Source of the DNA: Dyadobacter chenwenxiniae
GTDB lineage: Bacteria > Bacteroidota > Bacteroidia > Cytophagales > Spirosomataceae
DNA: 64,000 nt
Direction: 5' to 3'
NCBI RefSeq assembly: GCF_022869785.1
Contig: NZ_CP094997.1
Coordinates: 3,782,001 to 3,846,000 of the forward strand
Part shown: piece by piece, positions 42,588 to 51,569 of the stretch
How the letters are laid out: every line of letters begins with the position of its first letter
Position numbering within the stretch: the stretch's first letter is position 1
Program-made: the position numbers and the translations under genes
Notes under the pieces: model-generated
Databases searched by the model: none
The model's input: only the letters and a program-made list of their open reading frames with translations
What the model was told of the DNA's origin: nothing

Positions 42588-45140
42588 TCAAAACCTGAAA
42601 CCAAGCCGTGTAAAGAAAAAGGCGCCATTGCTGCCCATCTGAACCGGATCCCAACCGCCACCCGATTCCGTTAACGCCGGCAGTGACATATCCGGATAAA
42701 CATCCAGAATGTTGCTTCCGCCAATGGAAATGGAAAAGTTCTTGTTGAGTTTATAATTTGCCGTCAAATCAGTTTGAACTTTTGCATTATAAATATCAAG
42801 CTCATAATCCCAGTTTGCCAGCTTCACCTCTCCGAAACGGACAAAACGCAGCATAAAACTGAGCTTATCAATTGCGTAATCGAATGTCAGGTTGATTTTT
42901 GAAGGTGGCGCAGAAGCAAGCACGAAGCGCCGCTCCCTTTCATCAAAATACGTGTCCTCTTTTCCCCGCAATCTCGGAACCGTGTTAACCGGCCCAAGGT
43001 CCATTTGATTGAAATTAGCTGCCAATGTCGTGCTTAATCGCCCAACGCCCAATGCAGCAGAATGTGCCACGATCAGATCAATTCCTTTTGTAGTTGTGTA
43101 AGACAATGCGTTGGTAAAAAACTGTGCTTTTCCTACCCGTAATGCTTTCAGCAAATTGCCAATATCCTCGTCCTCGTCACTGAACTGGCCGGTGAGCACA
43201 ACGCGATCTTTCACTTTCACATAATAACCATCCACCGTAACCGAAAGTCCTGGTGCAGGGTTCAGCGTAAGTCCTATGCTGGCATTTTGTGAAGTTTCTT
43301 CCTTTAACTTTGGAATACCAAGCGACCTGGTAACATCGCTATTGTTGTTAGCCAGCAGCACATCCACAGCCTCCCCGTTGACAAAATTGGTAAATGTGGA
43401 ATTGAAATATTTCTGGGCAAGTGACGGCGCACGGAAACCGGTGCTTACCGATCCGCGCAGAGCAATTGAATTGGTGATTTTGTAACGCAGACCCACTTTT
43501 CCATTCAATGTCGTACCAAAGTCGCTGTAACTTTCAAACCGAACGGCTGCATCAATCAGCAGCTTTTTAGTCAAATCGGCTTCGATGTCGAGATATGCAC
43601 CTGCATTGGAACGACTTTGGTCCGTCACGTCAGCAGGACTGTAACCTGGAAACCCTTGTGACCCGCCCGCTAATGTCGGATCATAATTATAGTATGATGG
43701 CCGCTCTCCCGCGAAGATCTTGTAACGCTCAGTCCGGAATTCTCCGCCGAAAGCAATGTTCAAACCTTGCAAAATACCCTTATAGTAGCGCGAAATGTTC
43801 AGGTTAGTCACATTCTGCGCTAGTTGAAAGCCACCCGCATCAAACTCCGTCTGCGACCCCTCGCCTAAGGACGTGTTAATCGAATTACGGACATCAAACT
43901 GGAATTTATTATAACCGTAAGTGTTGCTCAAATCAATGTCCCATAACTTCCAAATGCCGCGTACACCACCTGTAACAGCCCTGTCATCAATTGTGCTGGC
44001 GATAATCGGGTCAAAGCCGTTGGGATAAACCGACGGCACATTGCGGTCGTCGTCAGCAAATCGCGTCCAGGCATAAGCGTCGCCCTTGCGCTTGTTAATG
44101 CCGCCGAAACTATAAACCTGAAAATTCTGACCGAGGGGAACTTTCGCATTATAATACAATGCCGCGTTATTGATCTTCGGGTCGCCATACTGCCTTCTGG
44201 CCAGGTCGGCTTCGTCGGAGACGGTGTTGGCGCGGTTGGTGTGATCGCGGAAATTATAGTCGGCAGTCACATTGACAAAACCTTTTTCCGCGATTTTGAA
44301 GCCATAATTGAGATTAACATTATAATTCAGGCCGTCGAAATTCTTGTTATCAAATCGATATTTGGCCTTATAAATTCCGGCATTTGCATTTGCTGTAAGC
44401 TGGTCAACCGTTTCTTTCAAAACAATGTTGATCACGCCCGCAATTGCATCCGAACCGTATTGCGCCGCGGCCCCGTCCCTTAAAATTTCGATGCGCTCAA
44501 TGGCTGCGGCGGGAATAGCATTCAGATCTGTGCCCGTATTTCCACGACCTCTTGATCCGAAAAGGTTAACTAATGCAGATTGATGGCGCCTTTTTCCATT
44601 GATCAAAACCAATGTCTGATCAGGGCCGAGGCCGCGAAGTGAGGCAGGATCTACGTGATCTGCACCATCGGAACCGGTTTGCCTGTTTGAATTAAAAGAA
44701 GGAGCCGCAAATTGCAGCAGCTGATTCACATCCAATTGGCCTTGTTTCGTCGTAATTTCACGAATATCGATCACATCCACCGGCGACGGCGTGTCCGTGG
44801 ATGACCGGTTACCGTTGCGCGAACCAACAACGGTCACCTGGTTCAGAATGGATGCTTCCGCTAATGTGAAATCCAGCGTGGCGTTCGCCTTAGCTTCTCG
44901 CTCGACAATGCTATATCCCACAAAGGTCACAACAATAACTGCATTGGAGCGGCTCACGGAAAGCGTGTATGCTCCGCTCGCATTTGTAATGGTGCCGTTG
45001 TTCGTTCCTTTTTCCAAAACCGAAGCACCAATCAGCGGCTCTCCCTGCGCATCAAGAACCCTCCCGGAAATCTTAAAGCCCTGCGCTATCGAGCAAAAAC
45101 CCGCCAGCAGGAGCAGACACGTAAAAATTGATTTTGTCAT
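42588..45140 (-). CDS. TonB-dependent outer-membrane receptor
   Basis: An 850-residue receptor. After a signal peptide (FTCLLLLAGFCSIAQG) comes a carboxypeptidase-regulatory-like domain (ISGRVLDAQGEPLIGASVLEKG), then a plug domain with DVIDIREI, NQLLQFAAPSFN and the LRGLGPDQTLVLINGKRRH block, and a long 22-strand-type barrel ending GAFFFTRLGFRF. The Phe-terminated last strand suits the BAM machinery. No SusD-like partner lies beside it, so it is not a typical SusCD pair; its substrate could be a siderophore, cobalamin or other ligand. It is divergent from the DUF3817 gene. Confidence 0.93.
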   Translation of the reverse strand: MTKSIFTCLLLLAGFCSIAQGFKISGRVLDAQGEPLIGASVLEKGTNNGTITNASGAYTLSVSRSNAVIVVTFVGYSIVEREAKANATLDFTLAEASILNQVTVVGSRNGNRSSTDTPSPVDVIDIREITTKQGQLDVNQLLQFAAPSFNSNRQTGSDGADHVDPASLRGLGPDQTLVLINGKRRHQSALVNLFGSRGRGNTGTDLNAIPAAAIERIEILRDGAAAQYGSDAIAGVINIVLKETVDQLTANANAGIYKAKYRFDNKNFDGLNYNVNLNYGFKIAEKGFVNVTADYNFRDHTNRANTVSDEADLARRQYGDPKINNAALYYNAKVPLGQNFQVYSFGGINKRKGDAYAWTRFADDDRNVPSVYPNGFDPIIASTIDDRAVTGGVRGIWKLWDIDLSNTYGYNKFQFDVRNSINTSLGEGSQTEFDAGGFQLAQNVTNLNISRYYKGILQGLNIAFGGEFRTERYKIFAGERPSYYNYDPTLAGGSQGFPGYSPADVTDQSRSNAGAYLDIEADLTKKLLIDAAVRFESYSDFGTTLNGKVGLRYKITNSIALRGSVSTGFRAPSLAQKYFNSTFTNFVNGEAVDVLLANNNSDVTRSLGIPKLKEETSQNASIGLTLNPAPGLSVTVDGYYVKVKDRVVLTGQFSDEDEDIGNLLKALRVGKAQFFTNALSYTTTKGIDLIVAHSAALGVGRLSTTLAANFNQMDLGPVNTVPRLRGKEDTYFDERERRFVLASAPPSKINLTFDYAIDKLSFMLRFVRFGEVKLANWDYELDIYNAKVQTDLTANYKLNKNFSISIGGSNILDVYPDMSLPALTESGGGWDPVQMGSNGAFFFTRLGFRF

Positions 45141-45235
45141 AAATGTTGGTGTTTGATTTTTAGTTTGTTCTGCCTTTCCGAATTTTTTGAAGCGTATATT
45201 TACAATTAAATTCTGACGCTTACCATCTGTTAATT

Positions 45236-45535
45236 ATGATTTCCACGCTGATAAAATCTGCCCTTGGCCGCCTTCGCATTGTTGCATTTCTTGAAGGGAT
45301 TTCTTACCTCGTATTGCTTGGGATTGCGATGCCATTGAAATATATCGCAGGACTTCCGCAAGCCGTCCGTGTCGTAGGCATGGTCCATGGTGTTCTTTTC
45401 GTCCTTTTTGTCATTTTATTGATCCAGGTTGCCACGGAAAGAAGTTGGTCTTTCAAAAAATCATTACTGTCATTCATTTCGTCCCTTGTGCCGTTTGGTA
45501 CATTTTATGCGGATGCAAAGTGGTTCCGAGAGTAA
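45236..45535 (+). CDS. DUF3817 family small membrane protein
   Basis: A 99-residue protein with three hydrophobic segments. LGRLRIVAFLEGISYLVLLGIAMPLKYI, RVVGMVHGVLFVLFVILLIQ and the final SFISSLVPFGTFYADAKWF are the signatures of DUF3817 (YdzA-like) membrane proteins, which have no known function. It is divergent from the TonB receptor and lies 47 bases before the DUF5916 gene, whose start region it does not overlap if the GTG start of that gene is right. Confidence 0.85.
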   Translation: MISTLIKSALGRLRIVAFLEGISYLVLLGIAMPLKYIAGLPQAVRVVGMVHGVLFVLFVILLIQVATERSWSFKKSLLSFISSLVPFGTFYADAKWFRE

Positions 45536-45582
45536 AAAACCTTCTAAACCTACATTTTTATACATTCCTACACCCCGATCAA

Positions 45583-47761
45583 GTGCGAAAAATTTCTATC
45601 CTAAACTTTATTTTTTTCTGTTTAATCATTTCCAAAAGCATTGCTCAGAAACCCAATGAAAAATATCAGTACAATATTCATTCCGCGACGTCATCCGTAA
45701 ATATTGACGGCGTTGCCGACGACCTCGCCTGGGAGTCGCCCGAGATTGCGAACAACTTTTTTATGATCACGCCCATGGACACCAGTTTTTCCCGGGCGCT
45801 TACGGATGTAAAGATGTGTTATGACAAGGAAAACCTCTACATTCTGGTTGTTAATTATAAACCAGTTAAAGGCTCAATCATTGTCGAATCGCTGAAAAGG
45901 GACTTTTCTTTCGGAAAAAATGACAATTTCCTTCTTTTCATGGACACATTTGATGACAAAACCAACGGTTTTTCATTCGGTGCCAATGCAGCAGGCGCCC
46001 CATGGGATGGCCAGCAGGGAGACGGCGGAACGGTCGATTTGAGCTGGGATAATAAATGGGTGAGTGCTGTTAAAAATGATGATGATAAATGGGTTTGGGA
46101 AGCCCGCTATCCCATTCAAAAGCATTCGCTACAAACCCGGGATCACAAAATGGGGTATCAATTTCAGCCGTCAGGACCTGACCATTTCTGAAAAATCGGC
46201 ATGGGCACCTGTTCCCCGCCAGTTTCCTTCCGCTTCACTTGCGTATACGGGCGTGCTCGCGTGGGATGTGCCGCCGCCCAACCCAGGCCCCAACATTTCC
46301 GTTATTCCCTATTTTGCAAATCGCTTGACAAAGGATTTTCAAAAAGACACACCCAACAAATACAAGCCTGCCGTCGGTGGTGACGTGAAGATTGGACTCA
46401 CGCCTTCCCTTAATCTTGATTTGACGGTTAATCCCGACTTTTCCCAGGTAGATGTGGATGTCCAGCAGACCAACCTGGACCGTTTTGAATTGTTCTTCCC
46501 CGAACGGCGTCAGTTCTTTCTCGAAAACGCTGACCTTTTTGCTAATTTCGGGTACGCTACCATTCGGCCTTTTTTCTCCCGGCGCATCGGATTGGGAGTC
46601 CCGATCCAGTTTGGTGCCCGCATGAGCGGAAAGATTAATAAAAACTGGCGAATCGGAATGCTTGATGTGCAAACGGGTTCCTCCGACAGCCTTACCCCCA
46701 GGAATAACTATGCTGTTTTCGCACTGCAACGGCAGTTGCTGGCGCGTTCCAATGTCCGTTTTATTTTCGTAAACAAAGACGCGACAAACTATAATTTAGA
46801 GCGGCATAGCGCCACAAACCGCTATAACCGTAACATCGGAGCTGAATTTAACCTAGCCAGTGCCAAAAATCTGTGGACAGGAAAAGTAATGGTCCTCAAA
46901 TCATTCACGCCTGGAAAGTCAACGGATGATTTCACACACGCGGCGGATTTGAAATTCAATAAAGCCAATTTCTTCTGGCAATGGCAGCATGAATATGTGG
47001 GCAAAAATTACAACGCCGAGGTGGGCTACGTGCCCAATGCGGTCAGGATGGGTTATTATAAAATCAGCCCGAACGTGGGTTATCTTTTTTTCGTGAAAGA
47101 TCCCAGGATTATCAGCCACGGCCCAAAACTGATCAGCAATGTTTTCTGGGATAAAAAATTCGATCTCAGTGATCGTGAATTTATCCTTTCCTATAACCTG
47201 AACTTTATTAACCGTGCAACAGTGGCAGTTTGGGGTTCAAGCAATTATGTGCGCTTATTGAGGCCCTTTGACCCTACGAACCTGGGCGTGGGCACATTGC
47301 CAACGGGCAGTGAGCATAACTGGAAGGCCGCGGGTTTCGACATTGTCTCCGGTCCGCAGAATCGACTTACTTACGCCGCATCGGGTATTTTTGGTGGGTA
47401 TTATCAAAACGGAAACCGCAATAACCTGCGCGCCGAACTTGGCTACCGCGTTCAGCCTTACGTTGCCATCACAATGGCCGGGAACTACAACGACATACGA
47501 CTCCCTGAGCCGTGGAAGAGAACCCAACTCTGGCTTGTAGGCCCGCGTTTGGACTTCACATTCACAAACAACCTCTTTTTTACGACGTTCATGCAGTATA
47601 ACAATCAGGCAGATAACATCAACCTGAATGCCCGCCTGCAATGGCGTTACAAGCCGGCTTCCGACCTTTTTATCGTTTATACTGATAATTATCTCCCGGA
47701 AAATTTCCGGGTCAAGAACCGCGCCGTTGTGTTGAAATTTACTTACTGGTGGAATTTGTAA
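45583..47761 (+). pseudogene. DUF5916 / CBM9-domain secreted protein with an internal frameshift
   Basis: A secreted protein of about 725 residues, broken by one extra base. A GTG start at 45583 gives a signal peptide (ISILNFIFFCLIISKSIAQ). The first frame covers a CBM9-like domain (SSVNIDGVADDLAWESPEIANNF) to WEARYPIQKHS; the expected continuation FKSIRYKPGITKWGINFSRQDL lies in the next frame and runs on through the DUF5916 barrel-like part (DVKIGLTPSLNLDLTVNPDFSQVEV-like, FFPERRQFFLENADLF) to 47761. Removing one C from CCC at 46111-46113 restores ARYPFKSIRY. The span is 2179 bases, one above a multiple of three. The function of the family is unknown. Sequence error is possible. Confidence 0.82.
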
Positions 47762-47762
47762 G

Positions 47763-49136
47763 TCAATAAAAGACCTCAATATTCTTGCTTTTCAGCTGCC
47801 CGAGCTGTCTGCTGTATTTTTTCTCGGCATCGTCTTTAACAAACGGGTTACCCCGGAGATAGAGCTTTTCCAATTGCTTTATCTCCAAAAGCTGCTCGGG
47901 AAAATCGGGGAAATTGTTTGAAGAAAGGTCCAGTTCCTGCAATTTTACAAATGCAGTCAGTTCTTGCGGGAAATCTGTAAACCAGTTAAAACCCAGATCC
48001 AGGATTTTGAGGTTTTGCATCCTGGTTATACCAGAAGGAAGCTTGCTTAGCCGATTGTGATGGGCATATAGCGTGTGAATCTTGTTTAACTTGTCAATGC
48101 GTTCAGGCAGTGCTTTGATCTGGTTGTAGGAAATGGCCATGTGCGTCAGTTTTTTCAGGTTGGTAATGCTGCCCGGCAACGTTTCCAGTTTGTTATAATA
48201 AAGGTCCAGCACTTCCAGGTTCTTCATTTTTTTGATGCCTTTTGGCAGAAGCGCAATGTCGGATTTATAAAAATTAAGGTCGCGAACCTGCTTTAATTTG
48301 CGGAAACTGCGATTGGATAGCCCGGACAATTCATTACCACCGAGCCAAAGCGTTGCGAGCTTTTTAGACTTCCGGACGGCATTCGGAATGTCTTTGCATT
48401 TGTTTTCTTTCAGGTTCAGCAATGTTAATGTCTTGTTCGCAGTCAGCTTCAATCCGTTTTCCGTAAGCTGGTTTTTCTGCAAATGCAGTTGTGCCAGTCT
48501 CGGCAGACGTTTCATATCAATGCTAACGGCTTTTAACTCATTATCACCCAGATAAAGTTCAGTTAAATTTGGAAACCGGTAAATGACATCCGGCAATGTT
48601 TTTAACTCCAACTGGTTTAAATGCAGTCGCTTGATTTTCAACGTATCCTGAAAAACAAGCGCCGTTTTGAGATCAATCACAACGCTGTCTCCTCGACGGA
48701 CATCACGCACAACGGGTTGTTTGCCAATGGTTCTCATGGCTACAACCGAAAATTTCTTACCTGGTTTGGAAACCTTCCAACCGTCGAATCCGGTCAGAAA
48801 CGCATATCTCGCGTGCTCATCAAGTGAATCCTTGTTGTATCCTTCCCCCGTACGCAAGTCGAAAATGAGATAATCCAGGCTTCCGGACTCATTGACATAT
48901 ATTTGGGTAAATACGGAGATCCCGGGGTTGGGATTTTCAGGAAATGCCGAAGCAATGATCAGGCTGGCCTTTTTCATGACCTCTGTCAACATGGACGGCT
49001 CGGCGTTCGCGTATTCGTTGGCTAGCTTGATATTGTCAATGCCTTCTTTCTCAACATTTTTGGAGGATAAAACCTTGGTTTGTGCATACGCGGTTTGTAC
49101 GCACATGCAGATCAATGCAGATAAAATAGCTTTCAT
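47763..49136 (-). CDS. Secreted leucine-rich-repeat protein
   Basis: A 457-residue protein with a signal peptide (ILSALICMCVQTAYAQ), an N-terminal domain of about 155 residues that is not repeat-like, and about twelve leucine-rich repeats from residue 165 to 440 of the LxxLxxLxLxxNxLxxLP type (for example LEVLDLYYNKLETLPGSI and LKILDLGFNWFTDFPQEL). Such LRR domains bind proteins. The N-terminal part contains a TonB-C-like sequence (YVNESGSLDYLIFD), which may be a periplasmic module. It converges with the DUF5916 gene, whose stop is 1 base from its own. Function unknown beyond probable protein binding. Confidence 0.85.
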   Translation of the reverse strand: MKAILSALICMCVQTAYAQTKVLSSKNVEKEGIDNIKLANEYANAEPSMLTEVMKKASLIIASAFPENPNPGISVFTQIYVNESGSLDYLIFDLRTGEGYNKDSLDEHARYAFLTGFDGWKVSKPGKKFSVVAMRTIGKQPVVRDVRRGDSVVIDLKTALVFQDTLKIKRLHLNQLELKTLPDVIYRFPNLTELYLGDNELKAVSIDMKRLPRLAQLHLQKNQLTENGLKLTANKTLTLLNLKENKCKDIPNAVRKSKKLATLWLGGNELSGLSNRSFRKLKQVRDLNFYKSDIALLPKGIKKMKNLEVLDLYYNKLETLPGSITNLKKLTHMAISYNQIKALPERIDKLNKIHTLYAHHNRLSKLPSGITRMQNLKILDLGFNWFTDFPQELTAFVKLQELDLSSNNFPDFPEQLLEIKQLEKLYLRGNPFVKDDAEKKYSRQLGQLKSKNIEVFY

Positions 49137-49220
49137 GACGAAAAGGTTTTTATGGAAGTACTAACATAACTAAAAGTTTAGTCATATTATTATAGTTACT
49201 TACATATTTGTCATGGGGAG

Positions 49221-49406
49221 GAGTGAGGGAATGAATGAATGAATGATTGAATGACTGAATGAATGAGCGAATGAGTGAATGAGTGAGTAAAATTCTGGAT
49301 TGTCCAGTTAAAACTAATACTTAAAACCAAAAAGAAGGTATTCAGTCATTCAATCATTCACTCATTCAAAATTCACTCATTCACTCATTCACTCATTCAA
49401 CTCATT
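49221..49406. repeat. Inverted arrays of GAATGAGT-like words between two genes
   Basis: The 287-base gap between the LRR and polyprenyl synthase genes is filled mostly by this element. The left arm (49221-49288) is a run of GAATGA(A/G)T-type words, and the right arm (49340-49406) is a run of the reverse complement, ACTCATTC. Twenty bases at 49241-49260 are exactly complementary to 49340-49359. A 51-base AT-rich spacer without repeats lies between. The right arm ends 18 bases from the synthase stop codon. It is too degenerate and short-worded for CRISPR. Confidence 0.85.
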
Positions 49407-49423
49407 AAAAGTCCCTAATCAAG

Positions 49424-50398
49424 CTACTTACTTCTTTCAATCGTATATTGAACAAGCTGTTCGAGGGAATGCCTGTACGGTGATTCGGCAAATTCATACA
49501 ATAGCGCGCGGGCTTCTTCCACATAACGCTGCATAACTTGCTGCGCATAACCGAGGCCGCCTGAATCCTTAACGAACGCAATCACTTCGCTAACCTTCTT
49601 GGGTTTGTGGCTTTCGTTGCGGATAATGTTGATGATCTTTCTCTTTTCCAGCCAGCTCGCCTTATTCAGTGCGTAAATGAGCGGGAGCGTCATTTTCTTT
49701 TCCTTGATGTCGATGCCAAGCGGCTTACCGATCTCGTCTTCGCCGTAGTCGAAAAGGTCGTCTTTGATCTGGAACGCCATGCCTACCTTTTCGCCAAAAG
49801 CGTGCATACGCTTCACAATGTCTGCGGTTGCACCCACAGAGCTGGCGCCGACAGCACAGCAGGATGCAATGAGCGAGGCTGTTTTCTGTTTAATGATCTG
49901 ATAATAAACCTCCTCGTTAATGTCCAGCCTGCGCGCTTTTTCTATTTGCAGTAACTCCCCTTCACTTAGCTCTCTAACCGCAGTTGAGACGATTTTTAAT
50001 ATATCAAACTCACCGTGATCCACCGAAAGAAGAAGCCCTCTTGAAAGCAAATAATCACCCACAAGCACGGCTATTTTGTTCTTCCACAATGCATTGACAG
50101 AGAAAAAGCCGCGGCGGTAATTAGAATCGTCTACTACATCGTCATGCACGAGCGTAGCCGTATGAAGCAGTTCGATGAGCGCGCCGCCCCGGTGAGTCGA
50201 TTCGGAGATTTGGCCGCACACACCGGCAGAGAGAAACACAAACATGGGCCGGAGCTGCTTGCCTTTGCGGCGAACGATGTAATTCATGATCTGGTCCAGC
50301 AGCATTACATCACTTTTCATAAACTGACGAAACTTCTGCTCAAAAGCTTTCATTTCATCTGCAATCGGGACCTGAATTTCCTTTATTGAAAGGGTCAT
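49424..50398 (-). CDS. Polyprenyl diphosphate synthase
   Basis: A 324-residue trans-prenyltransferase. First Asp-rich motif: LVHDDVVDDSNYRRG; second: FQIKDDLFDYGEDEIGKPLG; both bind magnesium and the allylic substrate. The small-residue profile before the first motif (LLHTATL) suits long-chain products such as octaprenyl or heptaprenyl diphosphate for menaquinone, as in IspB/HepT-type enzymes. The start is the ATG at 50398 (MTLSIKEIQVPI). Long-chain product is the expectation for a menaquinone-using bacterium, but chain length cannot be read with certainty. Confidence 0.9.
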   Translation of the reverse strand: MTLSIKEIQVPIADEMKAFEQKFRQFMKSDVMLLDQIMNYIVRRKGKQLRPMFVFLSAGVCGQISESTHRGGALIELLHTATLVHDDVVDDSNYRRGFFSVNALWKNKIAVLVGDYLLSRGLLLSVDHGEFDILKIVSTAVRELSEGELLQIEKARRLDINEEVYYQIIKQKTASLIASCCAVGASSVGATADIVKRMHAFGEKVGMAFQIKDDLFDYGEDEIGKPLGIDIKEKKMTLPLIYALNKASWLEKRKIINIIRNESHKPKKVSEVIAFVKDSGGLGYAQQVMQRYVEEARALLYEFAESPYRHSLEQLVQYTIERSK

Positions 50399-50576
50399 AT
50401 TAATGGACGAGGGCTCAACAATCCCTCCTGATATAAAAGGCGCTGGATAGAAGCAAAATTATATTTTACTGGTTTTTCCGCTTCTGAACTCTAATCTTCA
50501 AATTTGGAATAAAATCTTCTGTTTATATCAATTTTATTTTGAAAATGTTTAGAATTGAAAAAATAAGGATAATCAC

Positions 50577-51488
50577 ATGAAAGCACTCGTGCTGGGAGGA
50601 GGATCAATGAAAGGGGCATTTCAGGTCGGCGTCATACAAGCCGTGCTGGAAAATGGATTTGAACCCGAAATGATCTATGGCATTTCTGTTGGCGCATTAA
50701 ACGCTACGTTTCTGGTCAACGAAGCAGGCAAGCAGCTTCACGAAAAAAAGCAAATCCAATGGCCCGTTGCAGGCAGGAAATTGCTGGAATTCTGGATCAA
50801 AAACATCACGCAGCCGCAGGACATCTCCATGCTCCGATCCCGGGTAATGCTGGGAATGAACACATTAATGAGCCGTTTCGACGGGATTGTAGACCCTTTG
50901 CCCCTGCATTCGCTCATACGCAAGCATGTGAATGATGCCTACATCCGCGATAATCCGGTTAAGCTCAAAGTAGGCGCAGTGAACATTGGCAGCGGAGAAA
51001 TCAAATATGCTTCACCGGATAGCAAGCATTTTTTAAGTTATGTATATGCTAGCTCATCCATTCCCATGCTCATGCCCGCAGTAGAGATCGAGCAGCAGCT
51101 TTACCTCGATGGAGGTTTACGTGAAGTGGCACCGATCCGGCAAGCCATTGAAGACGGCGCAACCGAAATTGTGCTCATCGCCTGCCACTCTCCGCTTTTA
51201 TACCAACCCGAAGACATGAATTCCCGAAACCTGATTACCCTGATTGAGCGCGTAAGAGATATCACTGTGAATCAGATTGTTAACAGCAACATTGCCTGGG
51301 CGGAGTCTTTTGTAGACCGCTCCAATTTGCGTGGTAAGCCCATGAAGCTTACGGTTATCCGCCCTGCAGCACCTCTTTTTCTGGATCTGCAACATTTCAA
51401 CTCCGAAGACATTTCCCGGCTTATTATAGAAGGTTACCGCGCGGGAATGCAGTCGATTATGGCAATGGCAGAAAAAGTGCAGAAATAA
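50577..51488 (+). CDS. Patatin-like phospholipase
   Basis: A 303-residue patatin-fold hydrolase. The oxyanion loop is GGGSMKGAF (7-15), the nucleophile Ser37 lies in GISVGALNA, and the catalytic Asp is in YLDGGLREVAP. There is no signal peptide, so it acts in the cytoplasm, probably on membrane lipids or lysophospholipids. It is divergent from the polyprenyl synthase and is followed by a strong hairpin shared with the convergent receptor gene. Confidence 0.9.
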   Translation: MKALVLGGGSMKGAFQVGVIQAVLENGFEPEMIYGISVGALNATFLVNEAGKQLHEKKQIQWPVAGRKLLEFWIKNITQPQDISMLRSRVMLGMNTLMSRFDGIVDPLPLHSLIRKHVNDAYIRDNPVKLKVGAVNIGSGEIKYASPDSKHFLSYVYASSSIPMLMPAVEIEQQLYLDGGLREVAPIRQAIEDGATEIVLIACHSPLLYQPEDMNSRNLITLIERVRDITVNQIVNSNIAWAESFVDRSNLRGKPMKLTVIRPAAPLFLDLQHFNSEDISRLIIEGYRAGMQSIMAMAEKVQK

Positions 51489-51504
51489 AAATAGTGTTTT
51501 ATAA

Positions 51505-51540
51505 AAAAAAAGTCTGTCCCGGACCGGAACAGACTTTTTT
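51505..51540. terminator. Bidirectional terminator between patatin and TonB receptor genes
   Basis: AGTCTGT (51511-51517) pairs with ACAGACT (51529-51535). The flanks are an A-tract before and a T-tract after, so the stem extends (AAAAAAGTCTGT / ACAGACTTTTTT) and gives U-runs in both directions. It lies between convergent stop codons at 51488 and 51570. Confidence 0.85.
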
Positions 51541-51569
51541 GCTATATTAATAATGAGCTTAACCCACCA

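Noticed and set aside
42365..42598. A 77-codon plus-strand frame after ccmF that could be taken for a small gene
   Set aside because: It has no recognisable domain and lies antisense to the IS3 transposase remnant, whose frame has clear family similarity.
45445..45582. An earlier ATG start for the DUF5916 gene
   Set aside because: It would overlap the DUF3817 gene by 91 bases and put 46 residues before the signal peptide; the GTG at 45583 starts directly at the signal peptide.
49221..49406. Periodic repeats that look at first like a small CRISPR array
   Set aside because: The word is only about 8 bases, has no unique spacers of regular length, and the two halves are in opposite orientation. 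No cas genes are near.
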